From Sphingomonadales bacterium (GTDB lineage: Bacteria; Pseudomonadota; Alphaproteobacteria; Sphingomonadales; Sphingomonadaceae): a stretch of 7,568 bases of DNA. A program made the position numbers and the translations under genes. The notes beneath the pieces were generated by a model. The model was not told the DNA's origin, searched no databases, and worked only from the letters and a program-made list of their open reading frames with translations. Where the stretch lies: positions 1-7,568 of the forward strand of contig JAIVHR010000059.1 of assembly GCA_020200935.1 (NCBI GenBank), read 5' to 3'. Every line of letters begins with the position of its first letter. Position 1 is the first letter of the stretch. Shown piece by piece: positions 1-4,933 of the stretch.

Positions 1-653
1 GCATAACCTGAAATCTGCTGCAGGCTGAGCCCTTCCAGCCGGGCGGCGTCGAGCAGGATGAAACTCGCGCCGAGATCGGATCGGGTCGAACGGACGATCC
101 GGGACGGCAGCACGCCGGCGAGAATTTCGGTGTCCGGAAAGCCGAAGGTCCGGGCCTCCCCTAGCCCGCTCTTGCCGAAGCCCTGGCGCTGCAGGATGCG
201 GCCGTCCGACCCGCGACGCGTCACCACGCCCCAGCTGCGGGCCGGCGCGCTGCTCTCCTCGAGCCGCCGCCGCTCGGACGGCTGGAGCGAATCGAACATC
301 CATGGATGACGCTGCCGCAATGCGCCGACCAGCAGGCCTGGCTCCGCATTCACGATCAGCACGAGGTTGACCGCGCAGCCCTCCCCGCCGGGTTCGGCTC
401 CGACGGCCTGGGCGAGCGCGGTGATCGTCTCTGCGATATAGGCATTATGCGGATCGCGCAGGCCGGTCACATAGGGGCAGACCGCTCGATCCCATCGCGC
501 CAGCTGATCGCCCGGCGCCTCGCGGCCGACATCGCGGATGAAATCGCGGACGGCTTCGGCGGACGGTCGTTCTCCGGTGACAAGAATTTCGCCTTCGGAT
601 GCCGGTCCGGCGCCGGCAAGTGCCAAAGCAGAAAGCAATATTGCGAAACTCAT
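1..653 (-). CDS. Secreted protein of unknown function, 3' end beyond the window (paralog of the next gene)
   Basis: Reading leftward from ATG at 653-651, the frame stays open for 217 codons to the window edge, so the C-terminus is missing. The first ~18 residues look like a signal peptide (MSFAILLSALALAGAGPAS). They are followed at once by GEILVTGER (residues 21-29), a motif common just after the signal peptide in sphingomonad exported proteins. The rest aligns without difficulty to the protein encoded at 685-1569: RW-x3-VCP-x-VTGLR (residues 53-65), GGEGC-x2-NLV (89-98), APARSW (136-141), SRI (184-186) and a QQIS block near the edge. Two cysteines (C59, C93) are conserved in both copies and could form a disulfide in the periplasm. 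AGGGGG at 660-665 lies 6 nt before the ATG and supports the start. It follows its paralog by 31 bp, so the two are probably cotranscribed. I know no function or enzymatic motif for this family. Confidence 0.85.
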   Translation of the reverse strand, partial: MSFAILLSALALAGAGPASEGEILVTGERPSAEAVRDFIRDVGREAPGDQLARWDRAVCPYVTGLRDPHNAYIAETITALAQAVGAEPGGEGCAVNLVLIVNAEPGLLVGALRQRHPWMFDSLQPSERRRLEESSAPARSWGVVTRRGSDGRILQRQGFGKSGLGEARTFGFPDTEILAGVLPSRIVRSTRSDLGASFILLDAARLEGLSLQQISGY

Positions 654-684
654 GGAGTGCCCCCTATCGCACCGCGCTGCGGGC

Positions 685-1569
685 TCAATCGCCTGGCGCG
701 GGTTGCAGCAGCTCGCGCATATGGCCGGCGATCGCGCTGCGCTGGAGTTCGGCGCGCTGGGCCGGATCGACCCGATAGAGGCCGCGCAGATAGGCGATGT
801 CCCAATCGGTGATGTCGGCCGGCGCGGCATCGCGTTGGTGGAACAGATTGAGGATCGTCCGCGCCGGGCTGATCGGCTCGTCGACGCCGGCCGCGGTCAG
901 CGCCGTCATCGCGGCGAAGGCCGAGAGTTGCTGCATCGTCACCCCAGCGAGCTGATCGAGATCGATCAGCAGATAGACGGTCGAGAAATCCGCGCGAAGT
1001 TCGTTCGAGATCCGGCTCGCCACGCCGCGCGATCCGCCCTGCTCGAAATTGGTGTCGAGCGTCGGCGAGCCGAGCTGTCTTACCAACCGGCCGTCGCGGG
1101 TGCGCAATTCGCTGACCGCCCAGCTGCGGGCGGGTGCGCCGCTCGAGGCGATCGCCTCCCTTTCGCGCAGATCGAGCGTGGCGAGATGCGCCGGCCGCTG
1201 TTCGCGGAGGGTTTGGACGAATTGGGAGGGCTGGGCCATGAAGACGACGACCAGATTGGGGTCGCAGCCCTCGCCGCCCGCGCGGGCGCCGACCGCATCG
1301 GCGATCGCCGTCACGGTCTGGGCGATATAGTTGTTGAGTTCTTCCCTGAGCCCGGTGACCTGCGGACAGACCGCCGAGTTCCAGCGCGCGACATGGCCCT
1401 CGACGGTGCGCGCCCCGACCGACTCGACGAAGTTCGGGATCGCCTCGGCACTCGTCGGCGGGCCGGTGACGACGATCTCGTCGCCCTCTTGGCCGGCGGT
1501 CTGTGCGGGCAGCGCCGCCGGCACGGCCCCAAGGCCAAGCGTTAGCGTCAGTGAAATGAATGCACGCAT
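685..1569 (-). CDS. Secreted protein of unknown function with EIVVTG motif (tandem paralog)
   Basis: This gene encodes a 294-residue exported protein. An ATG 72 nt further upstream is in frame, but the start at 1569 is preferred: it has a GGGAG Shine-Dalgarno at 1577-1581 (7 nt spacing) and opens directly into a signal peptide (MRAFISLTLTLGLGAVPAALPAQ). DEIVVTG follows at residues 30-36. Conserved with the downstream paralog are ARW-x3-VCPQVTGLRE (61-76), GGEGC-x2-NLVV (98-108), GAPARSW (144-150), SRI (185-187) and LLID-x2-QLAG-x3-QQLSAFA (200-219). C68 and C102 match the paralog's cysteine pair. The C-terminal part, missing from the truncated copy, has ISPARTILNLF (233-243) and a helical stretch WDIAYLRGLY (256-265). 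No transmembrane helix follows the signal peptide and there is no lipobox, so a periplasmic or secreted location is inferred. Function is unknown; the family resembles secreted hypothetical proteins often seen in sphingomonads. Confidence 0.88.
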   Translation of the reverse strand: MRAFISLTLTLGLGAVPAALPAQTAGQEGDEIVVTGPPTSAEAIPNFVESVGARTVEGHVARWNSAVCPQVTGLREELNNYIAQTVTAIADAVGARAGGEGCDPNLVVVFMAQPSQFVQTLREQRPAHLATLDLREREAIASSGAPARSWAVSELRTRDGRLVRQLGSPTLDTNFEQGGSRGVASRISNELRADFSTVYLLIDLDQLAGVTMQQLSAFAAMTALTAAGVDEPISPARTILNLFHQRDAAPADITDWDIAYLRGLYRVDPAQRAELQRSAIAGHMRELLQPAPGD

Positions 1570-1700
1570 AGAAAAGCTCCCGATGCTCCACGCCCCTGCA
1601 ACCCTGCGATGCCCGGTCGGGGCGGGCAGAGGCAAGGTCATGAGGGCCTGGTATCGACCAACCGCTTGATCTGTTCGATCGGGGCCCCGACATCTGGCCC
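1570..1700. promoter_or_regulatory. Divergent intergenic region between the secreted-protein operon and the DUF1489 gene
   Basis: These 131 bp separate two divergent genes, so promoters for both should lie here. I found no pair of hexamers close enough to a sigma-70 consensus to name on either strand. The only clear structure is a perfect 12-bp palindrome TCGGGGCCCCGA at 1679-1690, ending 10 nt before the DUF1489 ATG. It could form a small hairpin near that start or be a protein site; it may also be chance in GC-rich DNA. Confidence 0.4.
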
Positions 1701-2108
1701 ATGACGGCGGCGCTTCACATGACCAAGGTCGCGGCGGGCTGCCGCACGGTCGACGCGCTGCGCCGGCGCCAGGCGGGGCGTGCCGAGAACGGCAAGGTGG
1801 CGATCGTCACCCGCTATCGGCCCACGCGGCACGAGGAACTGATCGGCGGCTCGCTCTACTGGATCATCAAACACCGGCTGGTGGTACGCCAGCGCATTCT
1901 CGGCTTCGGCGAAGCCGATGACGGCCGCTGCCGGATTGATCTCGATGCGCGTATCGTGCCGGTGCGGACGCAGACCAAGCGCGCCCATCAGGGCTGGCGC
2001 TATCTGACCGGCGAGGATGCGCCCGCCGATTTCGGGAGCGGAGCCGAGGTGCTCGCCGAAATGCCGCCGCGGATGCTCAACGAGCTCGCCCGGCTGGCGC
2101 TAATCTAG
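1701..2108 (+). CDS. DUF1489 family protein
   Basis: This 135-residue protein matches the alphaproteobacterial DUF1489 family as I remember it. The diagnostic blocks are GGSLYWIIK (residues 49-57), RQRIL (63-67) and HQGWRYLTGEDAPAD (96-110), preceded by LHMTKVAAG near the N-terminus. The length is normal for the family and there is no signal peptide or membrane segment, so it should be cytoplasmic. The biochemical function is not known. ATG at 1701 lacks an obvious Shine-Dalgarno; ATG at 1719 (M7) is an alternative, but homologs normally have residues before the L-H-M/L-x-K block, which favours 1701. The gene stands alone on the plus strand and converges on the GIN-domain gene, the two TAG stops overlapping in one CTAG at 2105-2108. 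The antisense frame across this gene is open for 116 codons but resembles nothing. Confidence 0.9.
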   Translation: MTAALHMTKVAAGCRTVDALRRRQAGRAENGKVAIVTRYRPTRHEELIGGSLYWIIKHRLVVRQRILGFGEADDGRCRIDLDARIVPVRTQTKRAHQGWRYLTGEDAPADFGSGAEVLAEMPPRMLNELARLALI

Positions 2109-2839
2109 CGCCGGGCGGCGAAGCCGTCGCAGACGATGTCGCCGGCGCCGACGCTGCGGTCGGTGCAGGCGGCGTCGCCATGGATGCGGACGCTGCCCCT
2201 CCCCGAGGCGATGATCTCGGCCTCGCGTTCGGCGGTCAGCTCGACCAGGCCGGGACCGCTCAGATTAACCCGTGCGCGGTTGACGGTGAGGCCCGGCGCG
2301 ACGACCGAGCCCGCGCCCTGCACGGTGATCCGGACGCTGTCGGCCTCGCCGCCCGCTTCGAGCATGCCGGCGCCGGTGACGTTGAGCGTCGCCTCCTCGC
2401 CTTCGATCCGCCCGATCGCCAACCGGCCGTTGCCGCCGAGCGTCGCGATCATGCGCTGGCCGGCGAGCCGGTCGATCTCGACATCGCCGTCGCCGATCAG
2501 CGTCGCCTGATCGATCTCGTTGGTGCTGAGATAAAGCACCGCGCTGCCGCCGCTGCCGTCGCCCCGGGGCCCGCCCCAGCTCGTCGAGCTGTTGCGGCGG
2601 ACGGTGAGCGTTTGGCCGGTGACCTGCAGCGAGATGCGGTTGATCGCTTGATAGTCGCCCTCGGCGCGCGCCGAGGAGCCGCCGCCCGTCGTCACCTGCA
2701 CGGTAAACGGACCCGAGACGATGATCCGCTCGAAGCTCGTCACGGTAAAGCTGCGCTGCTCGGCGCCGGCCGGCGCGGCGATCAGAGCAAGCCCGAGCGC
2801 CGGCAAAATCAGATGTGTGCAACGCCCCATTCGGTCCAT
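2105..2839 (-). CDS. Head GIN domain-containing (DUF2807) periplasmic protein
   Basis: The protein has 244 residues with an N-terminal signal peptide (hydrophobic core about residues 9-25, likely cleavage after PAGA at 23-26). It then has the DUF2807 'head GIN' pattern: an opening FTVTSFERIIVSGPFTVQV (31-49) and a series of short glycine-rich beta turns (GDGD 116-119, GGNG 135-138, TGAG 155-158, QGAG 174-177, SGPG 194-197, SGRG 212-215, GAGD 231-234), as expected of a right-handed beta-helix. C225 and C237 sit 12 residues apart at the C-terminus. Family members are exported or surface proteins of unclear role; binding or adhesion is often assumed. The frame is open further upstream to 3268, but that stretch is antisense-free overlap with the methyltransferase in another phase and has no signal peptide, so I start at 2839; ATG at 2830 is an equally possible start with a better GGGATGGA leader. 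Translation is probably coupled to the overlapping methyltransferase gene. Confidence 0.87.
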   Translation of the reverse strand: MDRMGRCTHLILPALGLALIAAPAGAEQRSFTVTSFERIIVSGPFTVQVTTGGGSSARAEGDYQAINRISLQVTGQTLTVRRNSSTSWGGPRGDGSGGSAVLYLSTNEIDQATLIGDGDVEIDRLAGQRMIATLGGNGRLAIGRIEGEEATLNVTGAGMLEAGGEADSVRITVQGAGSVVAPGLTVNRARVNLSGPGLVELTAEREAEIIASGRGSVRIHGDAACTDRSVGAGDIVCDGFAARR

Positions 2840-3462
2840 CCCATGAATTTCGGTGTCTTTCGCATATAGCCCTGATCTTGCTCGGCGATGGTGAACCCGG
2901 CCTGAGCGATCGCGCCGGCGATCGGGCGGGTCAGGTGACACCCACCGGCGATCGGCTTCCAGACCGGCTCGATGCGCCGTTGCCATTGGGCCGGTCCGGG
3001 GTCGGGCGCGGCGCCATGTTCGAGGAACAGCAGCTGCCCGCCGGGCTTGAGCACCCGCCGCGCCTCGGCGAGCGATTGCATCTGGTCCTGCACCGAACAG
3101 AGGGTGAAGGTGACCAGCACTGTATCGAAGCGATCGTGGTCGAAAGGCAGCGCCTCGGCGACGCCCTCGCGCATGTCGAAATCGATACCCTCGGCCTTGG
3201 CCGCCTCGCGGGCGCGGCCCAACAGCCCCGGAGACGGATCGACGCCTTCGACGCGCGTCACCCGGCACGGATCATAGAGCGGAAAATTGATCCCGCCGCC
3301 GGCGCCGAGCTCGAGCACCAGTCCTTTGGCGCGCGGCACGACATGCCGGCGGCGCTCCATCACCGGCTTTTGCGCGCAGGCAAAGCCGATCAGCCGGGGT
3401 ACGGCATATCGATCCCACAATCCCATTTGGCCCGGATAGCAGCCGCTCCGCCGACAGGCCAT
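2809..3462 (-). CDS. Class I SAM-dependent methyltransferase, METTL7/UbiE-like
   Basis: This is a 217-residue Rossmann-fold methyltransferase. Motif I is ELGAGGGIN (51-59), the acidic residue that binds the SAM ribose is probably D75 in VEGVDPS (71-77), motif II lies around FDTVLVTFTLCSV (112-124), and the post-motif is RVLKPGGQLLFLEHG (136-150). The C-terminal WKPIAGGCHLTR (168-179) followed by an AGF element is typical of small methyltransferases related to METTL7 and often annotated as phospholipid or UbiE-like methyltransferases. The substrate cannot be told from sequence. No signal peptide is present. GGAAGG at 3472-3477 precedes ATG 3462 by 9 nt and supports that start, but homologs usually begin at the equivalent of MGLWDRY (ATG at 3426), so the first 12 residues are uncertain. 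The gene diverges from arsR and overlaps the GIN gene by about 30 bp, suggesting an operon. Confidence 0.87.
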   Translation of the reverse strand: MACRRSGCYPGQMGLWDRYAVPRLIGFACAQKPVMERRRHVVPRAKGLVLELGAGGGINFPLYDPCRVTRVEGVDPSPGLLGRAREAAKAEGIDFDMREGVAEALPFDHDRFDTVLVTFTLCSVQDQMQSLAEARRVLKPGGQLLFLEHGAAPDPGPAQWQRRIEPVWKPIAGGCHLTRPIAGAIAQAGFTIAEQDQGYMRKTPKFMGWTEWGVAHI

Positions 3463-3511
3463 GCGGATCGGCCTTCCATCTGATATAAGAGTTGACTTAA
3501 TTAAGTGGAGA
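3463..3511. promoter_or_regulatory. Divergent promoter region of methyltransferase and arsR
   Basis: This 49-bp gap is notably AT-rich against the surrounding GC-rich DNA. It holds the 12-bp palindrome described separately and, for the minus strand, a TTATAT box (plus-strand ATATAA at 3484-3489) that would suit a -10 element for the methyltransferase, though without a good -35. It is the only non-coding DNA available to control both divergent transcripts, so both promoters probably overlap here and may be repressed together. Confidence 0.5.
3495..3506. promoter_or_regulatory. Candidate ArsR operator: perfect 12-bp palindrome
   Basis: ACTTAATTAAGT reads the same on both strands and ends 5 bp before the arsR start codon. 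ArsR-family repressors bind AT-rich imperfect or perfect palindromes in their own promoters, so this is a natural autoregulatory site. It lies between the methyltransferase and arsR starts and could control both. The assignment is by position and symmetry only. Confidence 0.55.
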
Positions 3512-3829
3512 ATGAATCATGAGCGCGTGGACCGATTCGATGCCCTGGCCGATCCGACGCGGCGCGAAATCGTCGCGATGCTCGCCGAGCGCGAGCGCGC
3601 CGCCGGCGAGATTGCCGAGGCCTTCCCGGTGACGCCGCCGGCGATCTCGCAACATCTCAAGGTGCTGCGCGAGAACGGGCTCGTGCGGGTCGAGAAGCGC
3701 GGCCAGCAGAGGATCTACAGCCTCGACCCGGAGGGTCTTGCGGCGATGGAAGGCTGGATTTCGGACATGCGAACGATCTGGAACGCCCGGCTCGACCGGC
3801 TGGCTGCGATGCTGGACCAGGAGGACTGA
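3512..3829 (+). CDS. ArsR-family winged-helix transcriptional repressor (non-metal type)
   Basis: The 105-residue protein is a minimal ArsR/SmtB winged helix. RFDALADPTRREIVAML (8-24) is the usual N-terminal helix, EIAEAFPVTPPAISQHLKVL (33-52) the helix-turn-helix with the recognition helix from about 42, and LVRVEKRGQQRIYSL (57-71) the wing. It has no cysteine at all, so the classic metal-binding ELCVCD site is absent. It belongs with the ArsR members that pair with an SRPBCC partner rather than with arsenic or zinc sensors. The stop is 1 nt from the next ATG, so the two genes form a translationally coupled operon. The start is odd: GGAG at 3507-3510 nearly touches the ATG, and an out-of-frame ATG at 3519 has better spacing. 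No other in-frame ATG fits, and the family N-terminus (x-DRFDALADPTRR) is complete from 3512. It probably represses its own promoter through the palindrome at 3495-3506. Confidence 0.9.
   Translation: MNHERVDRFDALADPTRREIVAMLAERERAAGEIAEAFPVTPPAISQHLKVLRENGLVRVEKRGQQRIYSLDPEGLAAMEGWISDMRTIWNARLDRLAAMLDQED
3819..3824 (+). promoter_or_regulatory. Ribosome binding site of the SRPBCC gene
   Basis: AGGAGG, a perfect anti-Shine-Dalgarno match, lies inside the last codons of arsR and 6 nt before ATG 3831. It fixes the start of the SRPBCC gene and shows that gene was under efficient translation together with arsR. Confidence 0.8.
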
Positions 3830-3830
3830 T

Positions 3831-4163
3831 ATGAAGGAGGAATTCGGCACCCAGCTCGAAAGCGGCGCGCTGCGTTTCGTACGCGACCTGCCGGGTCCGA
3901 TCGAGCGCGTCTGGGCCTATCTCGTCGATCCCGGCAAGCGCGGCGAATGGTTTTGCGGCGGGACGATGGGCCATGCGCCGGGCGACGAATTCACCATGGC
4001 TTTCGACCATGACCGGCTATCGCACGAACGATTGCCCGAGGCTCATGCCGAAATGCGCGGCGGGATCAAAATGCCGGGCCGGGTGGCGGCAATCGAGCCG
4101 GCGCGTCTGCTCGCCTTCGAAGGGATCGGCGAAGATGCTGAAGTGCGCTTCGAGCGCAGGTAA
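3831..4163 (+). CDS. SRPBCC/AHSA1-family protein, C-terminally truncated
   Basis: The first 108 residues are a good SRPBCC (AHSA1, START-like) domain: LRFVRDLPGPIERVWAYLVD (14-33), KRGEWFCGG (36-44), GDEFTMAFDH (51-60), MPGRVAAIEPARLLAFE (81-97) and DAEVRFE (102-108). In ArsR-linked members I know, the block after 'EVxFE' continues for about 50-55 residues with a beta strand (LTHRRL-like) and the long C-terminal helix that closes the ligand cavity. Here the frame ends two codons later at TAA 4161-4163, giving 110 residues, so the lid helix is absent and the protein is probably nonfunctional or misfolded. No reading frame downstream continues the domain. The coding strand at the 3' end is also read antisense by the GIN lipoprotein gene (98-bp overlap). 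The ligand of this subgroup is unknown. The start is secure from the AGGAGG site and 1-nt spacing after arsR. Confidence 0.85.
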   Translation: MKEEFGTQLESGALRFVRDLPGPIERVWAYLVDPGKRGEWFCGGTMGHAPGDEFTMAFDHDRLSHERLPEAHAEMRGGIKMPGRVAAIEPARLLAFEGIGEDAEVRFERR

Positions 4164-4878
4164 GGTCGCCCGACCCCATCGAACTCGACCGGCATTCCGC
4201 GCCGCCACGGACGCGGACATCGCCCGATCCGACCATGGACGCATCGACCTCACCGGTGACGTAGGCCTGGACATCGCCCGATCCGGCGATCTCGACCTCC
4301 ATCGTCTCGGCCTGGAGCTCGCCGATATCGACATCGCCCGATCCGGCGATGTTGAGTTCGATCGCGGTCGAGATGCCGGCCGCGGTGAAGCCGCCCGAAC
4401 CGGCGATGTCGATATTCGTCCGGCCGGTGGCGAGCGCGACGATCTCGAGATCGCCCGATCCGGCGATATTGACCGAGAATTCGGGCGCTTCGGCGCGGTC
4501 GATGGTCATGTTGCCCGATCCGGCGATCGAGGCGCCGCGGATCGACGGCATGGTGACATGGATCGTCGCGACCCCGTCGGGACCACGGCCGAACCAGCTG
4601 TTATTCTCGCGTTTGACCCGCAGCGCACCGTCGCGGACCTCGAATTCGAGCGTATCGAGGATCGCCTCGTCGCCCTCGGCGCGGATCGAGAATTCGTCGC
4701 CGGCGGTGACCACGACATGATCGGGGCCGCGCAGATTGACCTTTTCGAAACCCTCGAGCGCGATGTCGCGCGATCCGGTCTCGCCGCTCAATTCGCGCTC
4801 CTGGTTGCCCCAATCGGAAACGCCGTTGCATCCGGCCACCATCGCCGCCGCCGCAATCACCACTGCCGTCAATCGCAT
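4066..4878 (-). CDS. Head GIN domain (DUF2807) lipoprotein with GSGD repeats and an antisense-derived tail
   Basis: This 270-residue protein starts with a lipoprotein signal (MRLTAVVIAAAAMVAGC; lipobox VAGC, acylated C17), so it should be anchored in the inner or outer membrane. ATG 4878 has AGGAG at 4885-4889, 6 nt away. Residues 38-55 (RDIALEGFEKVNLRGPDH) open the DUF2807 domain. IAGSGD-type turns then recur at 118, 138, 158, 177, 197 and about 215 and 234, an 18-20-residue period that fits coils of a right-handed beta-helix. C229 and C241 are spaced 12 residues apart exactly as in the other GIN protein of this window. GIN proteins normally end within a few residues of the last cysteine. 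This one instead continues for 29 residues (242-270, rich in Arg, Leu and Pro) encoded antisense to the SRPBCC gene, which suggests its own stop codon was lost. Function is unknown; a surface or periplasmic binding role is inferred from the family. Confidence 0.87.
   Translation of the reverse strand: MRLTAVVIAAAAMVAGCNGVSDWGNQERELSGETGSRDIALEGFEKVNLRGPDHVVVTAGDEFSIRAEGDEAILDTLEFEVRDGALRVKRENNSWFGRGPDGVATIHVTMPSIRGASIAGSGNMTIDRAEAPEFSVNIAGSGDLEIVALATGRTNIDIAGSGGFTAAGISTAIELNIAGSGDVDIGELQAETMEVEIAGSGDVQAYVTGEVDASMVGSGDVRVRGGAECRSSSMGSGDLTCARSALQHLRRSLRRRADAPARLPPPGPAF
4221..4527 (-). repeat. Intragenic GSGD repeat, six units with 54-60 bp period
   Basis: The plus-strand core CGCCCGATCCGGCGAT, or a close variant, begins at 4221 (only the first 10 bases), 4275, 4335, 4392, 4452 and 4512. 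Steps are 54, 60, 57, 60 and 60 bp, all multiples of three. Each encodes an (I/V)(A/V)GSG(D/N/G) turn of the GIN lipoprotein on the minus strand. The near-identity at DNA level, with divergent sequence between cores, suggests either selection on the turn or gene conversion among units. Confidence 0.8.
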
Positions 4879-4893
4879 GTCACTCTCCTATGT

Positions 4894-4919
4894 GTCTTGC
4901 TTCACTAATACAGCAAGAC
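4894..4919. promoter_or_regulatory. Perfect 8-bp inverted repeat around the -10 of the GIN lipoprotein gene
   Basis: GTCTTGCT (4894-4901) and AGCAAGAC (4912-4919) are exact inverted repeats with a 10-bp spacer. The candidate -10 hexamer and the nhaA stop codon lie in the spacer. Its location suits an operator; as RNA it could also form a hairpin behind nhaA, but there is no T tract, so a terminator is less likely. Confidence 0.45.
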
Positions 4920-4933
4920 GATGGCGGGCTCAA
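4905..4933 (-). promoter_or_regulatory. Candidate sigma-70 promoter of the GIN lipoprotein gene
   Basis: On the minus strand TTGAGC (4933-4928) and TATTAG (4910-4905) are separated by exactly 17 bp, close to the -35/-10 consensus. Initiation would fall near 4898, leaving a leader of about 20 nt that contains the AGGAG site. The promoter lies inside the abnormal last codons of nhaA, and the nhaA TAG is part of the -10 box. This argues that the GIN gene is transcribed on its own. Confidence 0.5.

Noticed and set aside
1640..1690. tRNA-like fragment around GTTCGATC
   Set aside because: The T-loop-like string has no pairing T stem, anticodon arm or acceptor stem around it.
538..1702. Long open frames of 335 codons (plus, 538-1545) and 350 codons (minus, 650-1702) over the secreted-protein gene
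   Set aside because: They are Arg/Ala/Gly-rich translations in the wrong phase of a GC-rich gene. The 685-1569 frame has a signal peptide, a ribosome site and a paralog next door.
2840..3268. 143-codon upstream extension of the first GIN protein
   Set aside because: It is the methyltransferase sequence read in another phase; it hides the signal peptide and has no similarity to the family.
4221..4527. CRISPR-like array of ~16-bp repeats with ~60-bp period
   Set aside because: Spacing is in whole codons, the 'spacers' are related coding sequence, and the units fall inside a DUF2807 gene; no cas gene is nearby.
3973..4908. 311-codon plus-strand frame with repeated 'DIARSGD'
   Set aside because: It is the antisense image of the GIN lipoprotein repeat. 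The minus strand has the lipobox, ribosome site and domain.
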